Positions 1 through 10,527 of a stretch of DNA of 64,000 nucleotides are shown piece after piece. Position 1 is the stretch's first letter. Every line of letters starts with the position of its first letter. The notes beneath the pieces are model-generated. The model was not told the origin of the DNA. It was given only the letters and a program-made list of their open reading frames with translations, and ran no database searches. The stretch comes from Pseudomonas furukawaii (lineage in GTDB: Bacteria; Pseudomonadota; Gammaproteobacteria; Pseudomonadales; Pseudomonadaceae). The stretch lies in the NCBI RefSeq assembly GCF_002355475.1, contig NZ_AP014862.1:248001-312000 (forward strand). Direction: 5' to 3'. The translations under genes and the position numbers were made by a program.

Positions 1-440
1 CTGCCGTAGTGGCCGGCCAGGTCCGCCAGGGCGGCGGGAAGACCGGGGATGGCGGCGGCCAGGGGACCGTCCAGGGACAGGGCCGGGTCAGGCTTACCGT
101 CGCGCAGGTAGAGTTTGGCGTGGGCCGCCAGCGGCGCCCGCTCACGGGCATCGAGGAAGCGGTAGACGGGTTTGTCGCCGGCCTGGCGCAGCAGGAAGAA
201 CCCGCCGCCGCCCAGTCCAGAGCCGTAGGGTTCGGCCACCGCCAGGGCGGCGGCGATGGCAACGGCGGCGTCGAAGGCGTTGCCGCCCTGTGCCAGGGTT
301 TCCAGGCCGGCGACGGTGGCGGACGGATGGGGCGTGGCCACGGCGGCACGGCCGGGACCGGCGGCCTGGGCGACGCCGCCCAGGAGGAGCAGCGTCGCGA
401 GCAGCGCGCCTCGGCAGGCGCCGCGGACCAGGCGGCCCAT
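1..440 (-). CDS. ggt: Gamma-glutamyltransferase, N-terminal part (runs off the window start)
   Basis: Only the first ~146 residues are present. A signal peptide (basic start, a leucine-rich core, then AQA|A) is followed by the N-terminal segment of the gamma-glutamyltranspeptidase large subunit, including the family pattern GGNAFDAAVAIAAALAV and then EPYGSGLGGGGFFLL. Members are periplasmic Ntn hydrolases that cleave glutathione and other gamma-glutamyl compounds after autoprocessing; the processing threonine lies outside the window. The ATG follows the ferredoxin stop by three bases, so the two genes are probably cotranscribed. Family assignment is firm, substrate is not. Confidence 0.85.
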   Translation of the reverse strand, partial: MGRLVRGACRGALLATLLLLGGVAQAAGPGRAAVATPHPSATVAGLETLAQGGNAFDAAVAIAAALAVAEPYGSGLGGGGFFLLRQAGDKPVYRFLDARERAPLAAHAKLYLRDGKPDPALSLDGPLAAAIPGLPAALADLAGHYG

Positions 441-443
441 GGC

Positions 444-734
<291 letters not shown>

Positions 735-766
735 TTAACGGAAAATAGCGGAATTGTGCCGGATTG

Positions 767-794
767 CCGCGATCGACGCACGCATCGATCGCGG
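767..794. repeat. Inverted repeat between coaD and fdx
   Basis: A perfect 10-bp stem (767-776 with 785-794, arm CCGCGATCGA) with an 8-base loop sits in the coaD-fdx gap. There is no T-run on either side, so it is not a standard intrinsic terminator. It could slow transcription between the two genes or be a repeat element. Confidence 0.45.
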
Positions 795-835
795 TCGCCC
801 CGGTGCGGGGCGCGACTGCCGGGCAGCGGCCCGAC

Positions 836-3003
<2,168 letters not shown>

Positions 3004-3057
3004 CTCAGGGTCTCGGGCGAATTCTTGTCGTTATCGGGAGGGACGGCCGGGGGCGTT

Positions 3058-3603
3058 TCATACCTGGGGCGGGCCGGGGTATCCACAGTGGGCCCAGGAT
3101 TCGGGCCGGCCGTACCAGGCCATCATCACCAGTTGCAGGAGCGAGGCGTGGCCCATCTTCAGCAGGCCGATGGAGCTGTTTTCCCAGCGTCCGAGGAACT
3201 GGCGGATATCCTCTGCGCTGGCGTTCTCCCAGCGCCCCCAGACGCCCGTCAGCGGGCCCCGGGTGACGGGCAGGGCGAGCACGTCGAACAGCTGCCGGGT
3301 GAGCCTGAGCATTTCCGGTGACAGGCGGTGCAGGGCATGGTCCAGGCTCTCCAGGGTGCCGGTGACGGCGTCGGCCATGCGCCCGGCGGGCACGGCGCCG
3401 TCGAGCATCACCGGCACCAGGGCCCGGAGAAAGGGCAGGTCGGCGTCGCGCAGGGCCGCGTACCCGCTGGCCGGGACGCTCGCCGAGCAGCCGGTGAGGC
3501 TGGCGGTGAGCCCGGCGGTAGCGAGGAAGGCCGAGCCAAAGAGGCCGACCTTGAGCAGGTTGCGCCGGGAAAGTCCCGGGGTGTCGAGGGTGGTTTCGCT
3601 CAT
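3058..3603 (-). CDS. laoB: Tat-exported small partner of the alcohol dehydrogenase (LaoB type)
   Basis: A 181-residue protein with a twin-arginine signal (SRRNLLKVG at ~12-20), a hydrophobic stretch, and LTGC, which reads as a lipobox, so it may be a lipoprotein. The remainder is a helical domain of the type found beside GMC dehydrogenases (compare gluconate 2-dehydrogenase subunit 3). Position between laoC and laoA indicates it is the accessory subunit required for full LaoA activity. LaoA has no signal of its own, so it may be co-exported ('hitch-hiking') with LaoB; that is inference. Confidence 0.75.
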   Translation of the reverse strand: MSETTLDTPGLSRRNLLKVGLFGSAFLATAGLTASLTGCSASVPASGYAALRDADLPFLRALVPVMLDGAVPAGRMADAVTGTLESLDHALHRLSPEMLRLTRQLFDVLALPVTRGPLTGVWGRWENASAEDIRQFLGRWENSSIGLLKMGHASLLQLVMMAWYGRPESWAHCGYPGPPQV

Positions 3604-3631
3604 TCTTGTTTCCGTCCTGCGAGCGCCCGAC

Positions 3632-5062
3632 TCAGCGGACGAAGAGTCTGTACACCAGCTTCTGGATCGCCTTGCCGTAGGGCGGGTAGATCAGCTTCGC
3701 GGCGTTGAAGCGCTGCTTGATGAACACGCCCTTGGCCTTGCTGAAGGTCAGGAAGCCTTCGTGGCCGTGGTAGTGCCCCATGCCCGAGGGGCCGATGCCG
3801 CCGAAGGGCATGTCGTCCTGGGCGACGTGCAGCAGGGTGTCGTTGAGGCAGACACCGCCGGAGTGGGTTTCGTGGAGTACCCGCTGCTGCTCGGCCTTGC
3901 CGTAGCCGAAGTAGTAGAGGGCCAGGGGGCGCGGACGTGCGTTGATGTAGGCGAAGGCGTCGTCGATCCGCCGATAGGGCACCACCGGCAGCAGGGGGCC
4001 GAAGATTTCCTCCTGCATCAGTTTCATGTCGTCGGTGGCGTTCAGCACCAGGGTATGGGGCAGGCGACGGTCCTCGCCTTCGGGGAACAGCGGGACCAGT
4101 TTCGCGCCCTTGGCCTCGGCGTCGGCCAGGTAGCCCTTGAGGCGGCCCAGCTGGCGTTCGTTGATGATGGCGGTGTAGTCGGGGTTGTCGGCGAGCTTCG
4201 GGAAAAAGCGTTGGACCACCTCGCGGTAGGCCTCGATGAAACCGTCCACACGGTCTTCGGGCACCAGCACGTAATCGGGCGCCACGCAGGTCTGGCCGGC
4301 GTTCAGGGTCTTGCCGAAGGCGATGCGCTCGGCGGCGTCGGCCAGGGGCACCTCGGCGGAGACGATGGCGGGCGACTTGCCGCCCAGCTCCAGGGTCACC
4401 GGGGTCAGGTTCTCGGCGGCGGCGCGCATCACGTGCCGGCCGATGCTGGTGGCGCCGGTGAACAGCAGGTGGTCGAAGGGCTGTCGGGAGAAGGCGACGC
4501 CCACCTCGGCCTCGCCTTCCACCACCGCCACCAGGTCCTCGGGAAAGATTCGCGCCAGGAGCTCCTTGAGCAGCCGCGAAGTGGCCGGGGTGGACTCGCT
4601 CATCTTGATCATCACCCGGTTGCCGGCAGCCAGCGCGCCGACCAGCGGGCCGATGGCCAGGAACAGCGGGTAGTTCCAGGGCACTATCACGCCCACCACG
4701 CCCAGTGGCTGGTAGACCACCCGGGCGGCCGCCGGCTGGAAGGCCAGGCCGACGGCGCGGCGGGAGGGTTTCATCCATTTGCGCAGGCGCTTGCGGGCGT
4801 AGTGGATGCCGTGGAGGCTGGGCATGATTTCCGCCAGCAGGGTTTCGTCGGCGGAGCGGTTGCCGAAGTCGCTGGAGACGGCGGCGATCAGGGCGTCGCG
4901 TTCGCTGGAGATCAGCTCGGCCAGGCTGCGCAGCCACTGGATGCGCTGTTCGGCACTGGGCATGGGATGGGCACGAAACGCCTCGCGCTGGCGCTGGAAG
5001 AGGGCTTCCAGCTGACTGATCTGCTGCTGGCTGTGTTGCAGGTAGGCGAGGTCGGCGACCAT
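3632..5062 (-). CDS. laoC: Aldehyde dehydrogenase (LaoC / coniferyl-aldehyde dehydrogenase type)
   Basis: A 476-residue NAD(P)-dependent aldehyde dehydrogenase of the short class-3-like group. Seen: PWNYPLFLAIGPLVGALAAGN (cofactor fold), LELGGKSPA (general-base Glu near 225), and GQTCVAPDYVL with the catalytic Cys at about 259. It converts the fatty aldehyde produced by LaoA to the acid. First gene of the lao operon, transcribed away from laoR; the promoter overlaps the operator described below. Its C terminus (…LVYRLFVR) is hydrophobic, as in membrane-associated fatty aldehyde dehydrogenases. Confidence 0.9.
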   Translation of the reverse strand: MVADLAYLQHSQQQISQLEALFQRQREAFRAHPMPSAEQRIQWLRSLAELISSERDALIAAVSSDFGNRSADETLLAEIMPSLHGIHYARKRLRKWMKPSRRAVGLAFQPAAARVVYQPLGVVGVIVPWNYPLFLAIGPLVGALAAGNRVMIKMSESTPATSRLLKELLARIFPEDLVAVVEGEAEVGVAFSRQPFDHLLFTGATSIGRHVMRAAAENLTPVTLELGGKSPAIVSAEVPLADAAERIAFGKTLNAGQTCVAPDYVLVPEDRVDGFIEAYREVVQRFFPKLADNPDYTAIINERQLGRLKGYLADAEAKGAKLVPLFPEGEDRRLPHTLVLNATDDMKLMQEEIFGPLLPVVPYRRIDDAFAYINARPRPLALYYFGYGKAEQQRVLHETHSGGVCLNDTLLHVAQDDMPFGGIGPSGMGHYHGHEGFLTFSKAKGVFIKQRFNAAKLIYPPYGKAIQKLVYRLFVR

Positions 5063-5126
5063 GGTGCGGCTCCTGGCGGGCTCTGGGGAATCTCCGGATC
5101 CGGGTGGGGATCGGCGGGACTCTATT

Positions 5127-5155
5127 GTTATCCTGTCGCTGGATTTCTAGAGCAA
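5127..5155 (-). promoter_or_regulatory. Candidate lao operon promoter
   Basis: Minus strand TTGCTC (5150-5155), 17-bp spacer, GATAAC (5127-5132), 65 bases upstream of laoC. Its -35 box lies inside the palindrome at 5148-5163, which is what is expected for a repressor-controlled promoter. Confidence 0.5.
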
Positions 5156-5163
5156 TTGCTCTA
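5148..5163. promoter_or_regulatory. Perfect 16-bp palindrome, probable LaoR operator
   Basis: TAGAGCAATTGCTCTA is identical on both strands and lies in the gap between the divergent laoC and laoR genes, overlapping the -35 of the lao promoter. TetR-family repressors bind palindromes of this size next to their own genes, so LaoR is the obvious ligand. Confidence 0.7.
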
Positions 5164-5315
5164 ATCTGTCAAACGGCTTGCCCCTCGTCGCGCCGGAAGG
5201 CTGCCCGTCGAACGGCCGGGCGGTCCGTTTGCCGGTCACGCCGGGTGTTCCCGGACGATCAGTCGATGTACCTTTGCCTCCGCCAGGTCCATCCACCCGC
5301 AGGAAATTCCGCTCC

Positions 5316-5981
5316 ATGGCCCCGAGAACCAAGACCCGCGACCGCATCGTTCTGGAGAGCCTGGGGCTGTTCAACACCCAGGGTGAGCGCAACGTGACCA
5401 CCAACCACATCGCCGCGCACCTGGGCATGTCGCCGGGCAACCTCTATTACCACTTCCGCAACAAGCAGGAGATCATCACCGAGCTGTTCGGCCAGTACGA
5501 GGCGCGGGTGGATGCCTTCCTGCGGGTGCCTGAAGGGCGCGCGGTGACGGTGGAGGACAAGACCTTCTACCTGGAGTCGCTGCTGGCGGCGATGTGGGAC
5601 TTCCGTTTCCTGCACCGCGACCTGGAGCACCTGCTGGAGTCCGATGCGGAGCTGGCGGTCCGCTACCGGCAGTTCGCCCAGCGCTGCCTGGACCACGCTC
5701 TCGGCATCTACCGGGGCTTCGTCGAGGCGGGGATTCTGCTGATGACGCCGGCCCAGACCGAGGCGTTGACCCTGAACAGCTGGATCATCATCACCTCCTG
5801 GGTGCGATTTCTCTGCACCACGCGCGGCGAGAGCGCGGACATCAGCCAGGACCTGCTGCGCCGTGGCATCTACCAGGTGCTGGCGCTGGAGGGCGGCTAC
5901 CTCGCGCCCGAGGCGCAGCCGGCGGTGAAGGCGCTCTACGAGAAGCTCTACGTACCGCTCGACGCCATCGTGCCGGCCTGA
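5316..5981 (+). CDS. laoR: TetR-family repressor (LaoR type)
   Basis: A 221-residue regulator. The helix-turn-helix is at residues ~25-50 (TTNHIAAHLGMSPGNLYYHF), followed by a ligand domain close to the 'TetR_C / PA0367' type. The ATG preceding MAPRTKTRDR was chosen because an AGGAAA ribosome site lies 10 bases upstream and the longer frame has no such signal. Divergent from laoC; in the Lao system it represses the alcohol oxidation genes until an acyl derivative is present. Its 3' end overlaps the convergent hydrolase gene by 34 bases. Confidence 0.9.
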   Translation: MAPRTKTRDRIVLESLGLFNTQGERNVTTNHIAAHLGMSPGNLYYHFRNKQEIITELFGQYEARVDAFLRVPEGRAVTVEDKTFYLESLLAAMWDFRFLHRDLEHLLESDAELAVRYRQFAQRCLDHALGIYRGFVEAGILLMTPAQTEALTLNSWIIITSWVRFLCTTRGESADISQDLLRRGIYQVLALEGGYLAPEAQPAVKALYEKLYVPLDAIVPA

Positions 5982-6988
5982 CGGCAGCTGTCCAGCCAGT
6001 CCGGGATCCGCCTCTCCAGGTAGAAGGCGGGCTTGCGCGGAGACCCTTCGACGAAGCCCACATGGCCGCCCCGGGCATGGAGTTCCATGCGCGTGGTGGC
6101 GGACAGTTCCTGGGCCTCCGGCAGGCTGTGGCGGAACACGAAGGGGTCGTCGGCGGACTGGATCAGCAGGGTGGGAATACGGATGCCGCCCAGGTAGTAG
6201 CGGCTGGAGGCCCGGCGGTAGTAGTCGTGGGCGTCGTCGAAGCCGTGCAGGGGCGCGGTGACGCGGCCATCGAAGTCCCAGAAGGTGCGCATGCCGTCCA
6301 GGGTGCCCAGCCGGTCCAGGGCGCTCAGGTGCTCGGACTGGCCCTGGTGGGTGAAGAGCTGCCGCTTGGTTTTCACGTAGGCCACCATCTCGCGCATGAA
6401 ATGGGCCTGGTACACCCGTGAGAAGCCCAGGGCGATGCGGTCCGCGCACTGGTCCAGGCGGTAGGGCACCGACACCGCGACCGCGCCTTGCAGGCCGCAG
6501 TCCAGGCCGGTTTCACCGAGGTGCTTGAGCAGCACGTTGCCGCCGAGCGAGTAGCCCACGGCATAGAGGGGGGCCAATGGTCGGCAGGCCCGGAGGTGGG
6601 CGATGGTGGCGGCCAGGTCTTCGCTGACCCCGGAGTGATAGCCCCGGGGCAGGCGGTTGGGTTCGCCCGAGCAGCCCCGCCAGTTCAGGGCGACGCTGGC
6701 CCAGCGGCGCGCCGCCAGTTCCTGCTGCAGGCCGAGCACGTAGTGCGACGCGGACGAGCCGGTCAGGCCGTGGAGTACCAGCACCAGGGGTCTGTCGGCC
6801 TCGTGGGGACCGTGCCAGTCCAGGTCGAGGAAGTCGCCGTCTTCCAGCCAGAGCCGCTCCCGTTGTCGCTCCAGTTGCGCCGGTACGCGGAAGAAGGGCG
6901 ACCAGAGGGTTTGCAGGTGGGGGCCAGGCAGCCACCAGGCGGGCTGGAAGCTGCTGTGGGCGGTGACCTGCTGGTGGAACGCGGGCAT
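5948..6988 (-). CDS. Alpha/beta hydrolase, YheT family
   Basis: A 346-residue cytoplasmic hydrolase. The family N terminus (FQPAWWLPGPHLQTLWSPFFR), the oxyanion region LVLHGLTGSS, the nucleophile elbow GYSLGGNV, and the late His in ARGGHVGF are all present, as in YheT esterases. Physiological substrate is unknown. It converges on laoR with overlapping ends and lies 14 bases downstream of rsmD, so it is probably the last gene of the M16-rsmD operon. Confidence 0.88.
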   Translation of the reverse strand: MPAFHQQVTAHSSFQPAWWLPGPHLQTLWSPFFRVPAQLERQRERLWLEDGDFLDLDWHGPHEADRPLVLVLHGLTGSSASHYVLGLQQELAARRWASVALNWRGCSGEPNRLPRGYHSGVSEDLAATIAHLRACRPLAPLYAVGYSLGGNVLLKHLGETGLDCGLQGAVAVSVPYRLDQCADRIALGFSRVYQAHFMREMVAYVKTKRQLFTHQGQSEHLSALDRLGTLDGMRTFWDFDGRVTAPLHGFDDAHDYYRRASSRYYLGGIRIPTLLIQSADDPFVFRHSLPEAQELSATTRMELHARGGHVGFVEGSPRKPAFYLERRIPDWLDSCRQAGTMASSGT

Positions 6989-7002
6989 CGACGGGAACCG
7001 GG

Positions 7003-7626
7003 TCAGACGTCAGGGAGGTGACCTGTCTCGGCGCTGCGCTGCCACAGGGCGTAGTACACCTGGCCGGCTTTCTTCTCCCGGTGCAGGCGCCAGTTGCTCG
7101 GCAGGCCCAGCGCGGATGGCGGGGTCTCGCTTTCGGTATAGACCCAGGCACGGGGGGCCAGCCAGCCCCGGTTTTCCAGCAGTTCGCAGACTGGGGCCAG
7201 CAGGCCCAGGTTGAAGGGCGGGTCGAGGAACACCAGGTCGAATGGGGAGGGTGCCTGGGTGTCGAGGTAGCGCAGGGCGTCGCTCTGCAGCAGCTGGCCC
7301 TTGCCGCAGCGCAGCACGTCCAGGTGGCCGCGCAAGGCGGCCACCGAGTCGGGATTCAGGTCCAGGGCCAGCGCCTGTTCCGCGCCCCGGGACAGGGCTT
7401 CGAGAAAGAGCGCGCCGCTGCCGGCGAAGGGATCCAGCACCCGGGCGCCCTCCACATGGGGGGCCAGCCAGTTGAACAGGGTCTCGCGCACCCTGTCCGG
7501 CGTGGGGCGAAGGCCCGGGCCATCGGGAAAGGCGAAGCGCCGCGAGCGCCATTCGCCGCCGATGATGCGGAGCTGGCCCTGGCCGCCATGGCCAGGACGG
7601 GCGGGTTTGGCGTTGGGTTTGCGCAT
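7003..7626 (-). CDS. rsmD: 16S rRNA (guanine966-N2)-methyltransferase
   Basis: A 207-residue SAM-dependent methyltransferase that modifies G966 of 16S rRNA. Motif I is VLDPFAGSGALFLEALSRGA, and the catalytic N6/N2-methylase motif appears as FLDPPFN, as expected for RsmD. The N-terminal basic stretch and IIGGEWRSRRF are family features. Its ATG shares one base with the stop of the upstream M16 gene, indicating translational coupling. Confidence 0.95.
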   Translation of the reverse strand: MRKPNAKPARPGHGGQGQLRIIGGEWRSRRFAFPDGPGLRPTPDRVRETLFNWLAPHVEGARVLDPFAGSGALFLEALSRGAEQALALDLNPDSVAALRGHLDVLRCGKGQLLQSDALRYLDTQAPSPFDLVFLDPPFNLGLLAPVCELLENRGWLAPRAWVYTESETPPSALGLPSNWRLHREKKAGQVYYALWQRSAETGHLPDV

Positions 7627-9113
7627 CAGTGCTCCGGTACGCCGCTGGGAAGGTCGGCGGGCTTGTCGGTGGGAGGCGGCAGGTCCTGCTGGGAGACGGT
7701 CGGGCCTGCGGTGACGATGACGAACTGGTCGGGATCCAGGTGGCGGGCCATGGCGGCTTTCACCTGGGCCACGTCCAGAGCCTGGACCTGGGTCATGAAG
7801 TCTTCCAGGTAGGTCAGGGGCAGGTCGTAGAAGCCGATGGCGCCCAGTTGGCCGACGATATCGGCATTGCTGGCGGTGGACAGCGGGAAGCTGCCGGCGA
7901 TCTCGCGCTTGGCATCCTCCAGTTCTTTCCGGGTAGGGCCTTCGGCCAGGTAGCGGCGGACGATGTCCTGGATCAGCGCCAGGGTGCCCTGGCTCATTTC
8001 GGCGCGGGTCTGCAGGCCGATCATGAAGGGGCCCTTGACCTGCATCGCGGTGAAGCCGGAGCTGATGCCGTAGGTGAGGCCGCGCTTCTCCCGCACTTCG
8101 TCCATGAGCCGGGTGCCGAAGCCGCCGCCGCCGAGGATCTGGTTGCCGATGTACAGGGCGGCATAGTCGGGCTCGTTCCGGTCGATGCCGAGCTGGGCCA
8201 GCATCAGGTGGGTCTGCTTGGAGGGGAACTCGATATGGTGGACGCCGGCCTTGGGCGCGGCGGGCTCCGGCAGTTTCGGCAGCGCCGGTCCCTTGGGCAG
8301 GGCGCGGGACACCTGGTTGGCGATGGCCTCGGCCTCGGCGCGGGACAGGTCGCCTACCAGGGCGATCACCAGGTTGCCGGCCGCATAGGCCTTCCGATGG
8401 AAGGCGCGCAGCTGGTCGACGGTGATGCCGGGGATGGACGCTTCGGTACCGTCGCTGGGGTGGGCGTAGGGGTGCTGGCCGTAGAGCTGCTCGAAAAGCT
8501 CCAGGCCGGCCAGGCGGCCAGGATTCTGTTTCTGGTACTGGAAACCGGCGAGCATCTGGTTCTTGATCCGTGCCAGGGCGTCCTCCGGGAAGTCCGGGGC
8601 GCCGACGACCTGGGTGAAGAGTTCCAGCGCCGGAGTGCGGAGCTCGGGCTTGGTCAGGCTGCGCAGGCTGGCGATGGCCATGTCGCGGTAGGCGCCATTG
8701 CCGAATTCGGCGCCGAGGCTTTCGAAGCCTTCGGCGATGGCGGTGACGTCCTTGCCGGCCACGCCCTCGTTGAGCATGGCGTTGGTCAGGGTGGCCAGGC
8801 CCGGCAGGTCGCCGTCCTGGCTGCTGCCAGCGGCGAAGGTCAGGCGCAGGTCGAACATCGGCAGCTCGGGCGCGGCGACGAACAGCACGCGGGTCCCCTC
8901 GGTGGTCTTCCAGCTCTGGATCTCCAGGCGCCGGCGCCCGGGGGCGTTGCCGTTCAATTCCGCCAGGGATTCCAGGCCAGGGGTGCTGGGCGGCGCGGCG
9001 GTCTCCGCCGTGGCCGAGCTGTTCGGGCGGTCGGCGATGAAGCCGAGCAGGCCCAGCAGGACGATCAGGGCCAGGCCGAGCAGGCCGTAACGCAGGCCGT
9101 TGCGATCACTCAT
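7626..9113 (-). CDS. M16 peptidase-like subunit without zinc motif
   Basis: A 495-residue protein with an N-terminal membrane anchor (residues ~8-26) and two M16 (insulinase/mitochondrial processing peptidase) domains. The HxxEH zinc motif is absent; at the corresponding place the sequence reads LTNAMLNEG. The conserved R/Y substrate-binding pair is present in the second domain (GTRLMDEVREKRGLTYGIS). This is the alpha-type partner of the catalytic subunit encoded immediately upstream, with which it overlaps by eight bases. Probably periplasmic; the natural substrate is not known. Confidence 0.88.
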   Translation of the reverse strand: MSDRNGLRYGLLGLALIVLLGLLGFIADRPNSSATAETAAPPSTPGLESLAELNGNAPGRRRLEIQSWKTTEGTRVLFVAAPELPMFDLRLTFAAGSSQDGDLPGLATLTNAMLNEGVAGKDVTAIAEGFESLGAEFGNGAYRDMAIASLRSLTKPELRTPALELFTQVVGAPDFPEDALARIKNQMLAGFQYQKQNPGRLAGLELFEQLYGQHPYAHPSDGTEASIPGITVDQLRAFHRKAYAAGNLVIALVGDLSRAEAEAIANQVSRALPKGPALPKLPEPAAPKAGVHHIEFPSKQTHLMLAQLGIDRNEPDYAALYIGNQILGGGGFGTRLMDEVREKRGLTYGISSGFTAMQVKGPFMIGLQTRAEMSQGTLALIQDIVRRYLAEGPTRKELEDAKREIAGSFPLSTASNADIVGQLGAIGFYDLPLTYLEDFMTQVQALDVAQVKAAMARHLDPDQFVIVTAGPTVSQQDLPPPTDKPADLPSGVPEH

Positions 9114-10461
9114 GGCCGCTCTCCTCGGGCAGGACGTGGGCGACGCTCAGGCGGTCGCGGGTGAAGAAGGTGCGGGCGGCGGCCTGGATGTCGGCCGGGG
9201 TCACCGCTTCCAGGGCGGCCAGGTCCTGGTCCATCAGCTTCCACGACAGGCCCACGGTCTCCAGTTGGCCGATGGTGGTGGCCTGGCTGGTGATGGAGTC
9301 GCGCTGGTAGACCAGGTCGGCGATGACCTGGGCGCGGACGCGCTGCAGTTCCTCTGCACTGGGCGGCGTCCGCTTCAGAGCCTCCAGCTCGCGCCAGAGC
9401 CCGGCTTCGGCCTGGGCCAGGGTCCTGCTCTTCTGCACGTTGGGGGTGGCGCTGACAACGAACAGGCTGTCGCCACGGGAAAAACCGTCGTACCAGGCGG
9501 AGGCGCCGCTCACCAGTTCCTCGCCGCGCTCCAGTCGGCTGGGCAGGCGGGCGCTGTAGCCGCCGTCGAGCAGGGCGGAGATCAGGCGAAGGGCGTGGAC
9601 CTGACGGGCCTCCGGGGCGGTGGCGAGGCCCGGCACGTTGAAGCCCATCACCAGGCTGGGCAACTGGGTGCGAACGTGCAGGGTGATGCGACGCTCGCCG
9701 GGCGTGGCCAGCTCCAGGGGACGCTTGGCCGGCGGTACGGCGCGGCGGGGGATGTCGCCGAACCAGCGCTGGGCCAGGCCTTTCACCTCGTCAGCGGTGA
9801 CGTCGCCGACCACCACCAGGGTGGCGTTGTTCGGGGCATACCAGGACTGGTACCAGTGGCGCAGCTCCTCCACCTTCATGCGGTCGAGATCAGCCATCCA
9901 GCCAATGGTGGGAATGCTGTAGCCGCTGGCCGGATAGGCCATGGCCTTGAAGCGCTCGAAGGCCTTGGCGCTGGGCTTGTCGTCGGTGCGCAGGCGGCGT
10001 TCTTCCTTGATCACCTCGATCTCCCGGGCGAATTCCTCGGGCGGCAGCCTGAGGCTGGCGAGGCGGTCCGCTTCCAGTTCGAAGGCGACGCCCAGGCGAT
10101 CACGGGCCAACACCTGGTAGTAGGCGGTGTAGTCGTCGCTGGTGAAGGCATTCTCCTCGGCGCCCAGCTCCCGCAGGATGCGCGAGGCTTCGCCGGGGCC
10201 GAGCTTGCGGCTGCCCTTGAACATCATGTGTTCGAGGGCGTGGGACAGGCCGGTCTGGCCGGGCGTCTCGTAGCTGGAGCCCACCTTGTACCAGAGCTGG
10301 GAGACCACGACGGGGGCACGGTGGTCCTCGCGGACGACGACTTTCAGACCGTTGTCCAGGGTGAACTCGTGGGTGGGTTGGGTGTCTGCTGCGAGTGTCA
10401 GGGCAGGCAGGCAGAGGGCGCAGATGAGCAAGCCAGCGGCTTGTCGGGCAATGCCTTTCAT
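9106..10461 (-). CDS. Periplasmic M16 zinc peptidase, catalytic subunit
   Basis: A 451-residue protein with a signal peptide (LLICALCLPALTLAA|D). The inverted zinc motif HALEH is at residues 74-78, with a downstream Glu in EVIKEERRL near 154 as third ligand; a second M16 domain follows. The start MKGIARQ was chosen because it places the signal peptide at the N terminus; the longer frame runs into the group II intron. It overlaps the inactive partner gene, giving a processing-peptidase-like heterodimer. The intron is inserted 76 bases upstream and may have separated the gene from promoter elements. Confidence 0.9.
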   Translation of the reverse strand: MKGIARQAAGLLICALCLPALTLAADTQPTHEFTLDNGLKVVVREDHRAPVVVSQLWYKVGSSYETPGQTGLSHALEHMMFKGSRKLGPGEASRILRELGAEENAFTSDDYTAYYQVLARDRLGVAFELEADRLASLRLPPEEFAREIEVIKEERRLRTDDKPSAKAFERFKAMAYPASGYSIPTIGWMADLDRMKVEELRHWYQSWYAPNNATLVVVGDVTADEVKGLAQRWFGDIPRRAVPPAKRPLELATPGERRITLHVRTQLPSLVMGFNVPGLATAPEARQVHALRLISALLDGGYSARLPSRLERGEELVSGASAWYDGFSRGDSLFVVSATPNVQKSRTLAQAEAGLWRELEALKRTPPSAEELQRVRAQVIADLVYQRDSITSQATTIGQLETVGLSWKLMDQDLAALEAVTPADIQAAARTFFTRDRLSVAHVLPEESGHE

Positions 10462-10518
10462 GGATGTTCTGGACCTGTCGGACGGCCCCGGCGGTCGTAC
10501 CGCCTGCGGGCGAAGAGG

Positions 10519-10527
10519 TGCTAGGAT
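10519..10527 (+). promoter_or_regulatory. Extended -10 promoter element for ftsY, next to the intron
   Basis: TGCTAGGAT reads as an extended -10 (TGn + TAGGAT) facing ftsY; no good -35 is visible. The intron begins 11 bases further on, so a transcript starting here would begin within about four bases of the 5' splice site. Confidence 0.4.
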
